Source: Pedobacter agri PB92 (GTDB lineage Bacteria; Bacteroidota; Bacteroidia; Sphingobacteriales; Sphingobacteriaceae). Taken from it: a DNA stretch of 63,506 nt. The position numbers and the translations under genes are program-made. Every line of letters starts with the position of its first letter. The first letter of the stretch is position 1. Of the stretch, positions 62,732 through 63,506 are shown in pieces. The stretch spans positions 1 through 63,506 of the forward strand of contig NZ_AJLG01000005.1 of assembly GCF_000258495.1 (NCBI RefSeq), in the 5' to 3' direction. A model generated the notes under the pieces. The model searched no databases. It saw only the letters and a program-made list of their open reading frames with translations, and was not told the origin of the DNA.

Positions 62732-63506
62732 TTAGCAATAGACGGATTTCTTCGGAATGTATACCAAAAACTCCGTTCCGGTGCCAATTTCCGATTTTAT
62801 GTCAATACGCCAGCGATGTAAATCTACCGATTGCTTGACGTAATACAAACCCAAACCTAATCCAGGTACGTTTTTATCCCGTTCTTCACGAAAAAATTTA
62901 TCGAAAACTTTAGATATGCTTGCCGCTTCAATCCCTTTCCCATTATCTTTAATGTGCAGAACGAAATCATCACTTTCTTCACTAATGAATACAGCGGTTT
63001 TTTTAATAGTGCTGAGGTTGTGTATCAATGAATTGTCGAGCATGTTTTGTAGCATCGTGGTAAACATAAACGGATCAATCATCAATAAAATTTCGTTGTG
63101 ATGTGGATCAAAAGCAAGGGAATGCGGTTCAGGAACTTTAATTTTAAAATCATTTACGATGGCTAGAACGGAATAATTCAGGTCAGTTTTTTCCAGGTTA
63201 ATTTCGTTATTAATTTCTGAAATCTCAAGCATTTGATTGATATGCGAATGCAAACGCAAGGCCTGCCGCTCTACAATATTTACTAACTCTTTGACACGGT
63301 TTCGGTCGTTTAATACCGCATCTTCATGCAAACTTTTACTGGCCACTAAAATGGTCGTAACTGGAGTGTTAAACTCGTGTTTAATACTATTGAGAAAGTC
63401 TGATTTTACTTCTGCTTCTTTCTTTTGGCGCATCCAGTTGATGTACGTGTAGTAATTGATGGCTACAATGATCGCAATACACAAGGCCACCAGCAGGAAG
63501 GTGGGT
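62732..63506 (-). CDS. Sensor histidine kinase, C-terminal part (cut by window edge)
   Basis: About 258 residues within the window; the reading frame runs off the right edge through a membrane helix (FLLVALCIAIIVAINYY). The H-box SIKHEFNTPVTTIL holds the phospho-histidine (His38 of the visible GTG-started frame), followed by N-box region MLDNSLIHNL and G-boxes DNGKGIE and GLGLGLYYVK. Partner of the adjacent OmpR-type regulator. The sensing domain lies outside the window. Confidence 0.92.
   Translation of the reverse strand, partial: PTFLLVALCIAIIVAINYYTYINWMRQKKEAEVKSDFLNSIKHEFNTPVTTILVASKSLHEDAVLNDRNRVKELVNIVERQALRLHSHINQMLEISEINNEINLEKTDLNYSVLAIVNDFKIKVPEPHSLAFDPHHNEILLMIDPFMFTTMLQNMLDNSLIHNLSTIKKTAVFISEESDDFVLHIKDNGKGIEAASISKVFDKFFREERDKNVPGLGLGLYYVKQSVDLHRWRIDIKSEIGTGTEFLVYIPKKSVYC

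Overview
This window looks like a chromosomal segment from a Bacteroidota species, most likely of the Sphingobacteriaceae (Pedobacter or Mucilaginibacter type). The grounds are three SusC/SusD-type outer-membrane nutrient uptake pairs, a one-protein hybrid two-component (HTCS) regulator, many Sec or lipoprotein signals, small DUF3606 and DUF6496 proteins, and a TTG-N20-TAnnTTTG promoter. The genus is an inference; no rRNA, tRNA, CRISPR array or intact insertion sequence was recognised.

Layout. 0-6 kb holds housekeeping and stress enzymes: short-chain dehydrogenases, a short UvrA-like ATPase and two medium-chain reductases. 6-17 kb is a DNA repair and mutagenesis neighbourhood: a DUF3606 protein with an Fpg/Nei-like glycosylase, a umuD-umuC-SRAP operon, an AlkB-like oxygenase, a lipid kinase, SurE and a RadC-type JAB protein. 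17-20 kb is gene-poor, with many hairpins, one near-direct repeat and small genes. 20-24.9 kb encodes sugar-processing enzymes: a Tat-exported Gfo/Idh oxidoreductase with a double-DUF1080 protein, and a GH105-like hydrolase. 25-37.4 kb is a polysaccharide utilisation locus with an HTCS regulator, GH43, SusC, SusD and GH43, which suggests arabinan or pectin side chains. 37.6-44.6 kb is a second SusC/SusD operon divergent from a DUF6377-type regulator. 44.6-48.5 kb has an M60-type metallopeptidase and a serine hydrolase. 49.5-57.6 kb is a third SusC/SusD unit with a DUF5689 lipoprotein and a calcineurin-like phosphoesterase. 58-63.5 kb has a Crp-type regulator with an SDR, a glycerophosphodiester phosphodiesterase, a gene-poor stretch and an OmpR-type two-component system cut by the window edge.

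The most important warning concerns sequence quality. At least thirteen otherwise convincing genes or gene junctions are broken by a single inserted or missing base, mostly in short A or T runs. Nearly all read through to a full-length family member if one base is changed. Uncorrected sequencing error is the simplest explanation, so these genes are probably intact in the organism; biological decay or slippage is possible.

The most interesting biology is in the umu operon. Its UmuD-like protein has lost both residues of the catalytic Ser/Lys dyad (Ala and Arg instead) and has a short N-terminal arm, while its promoter carries a perfect palindrome between the -33 and -7 elements. The Fpg/Nei-like glycosylase has Ala instead of the catalytic N-terminal Pro and lacks its zinc cysteines.
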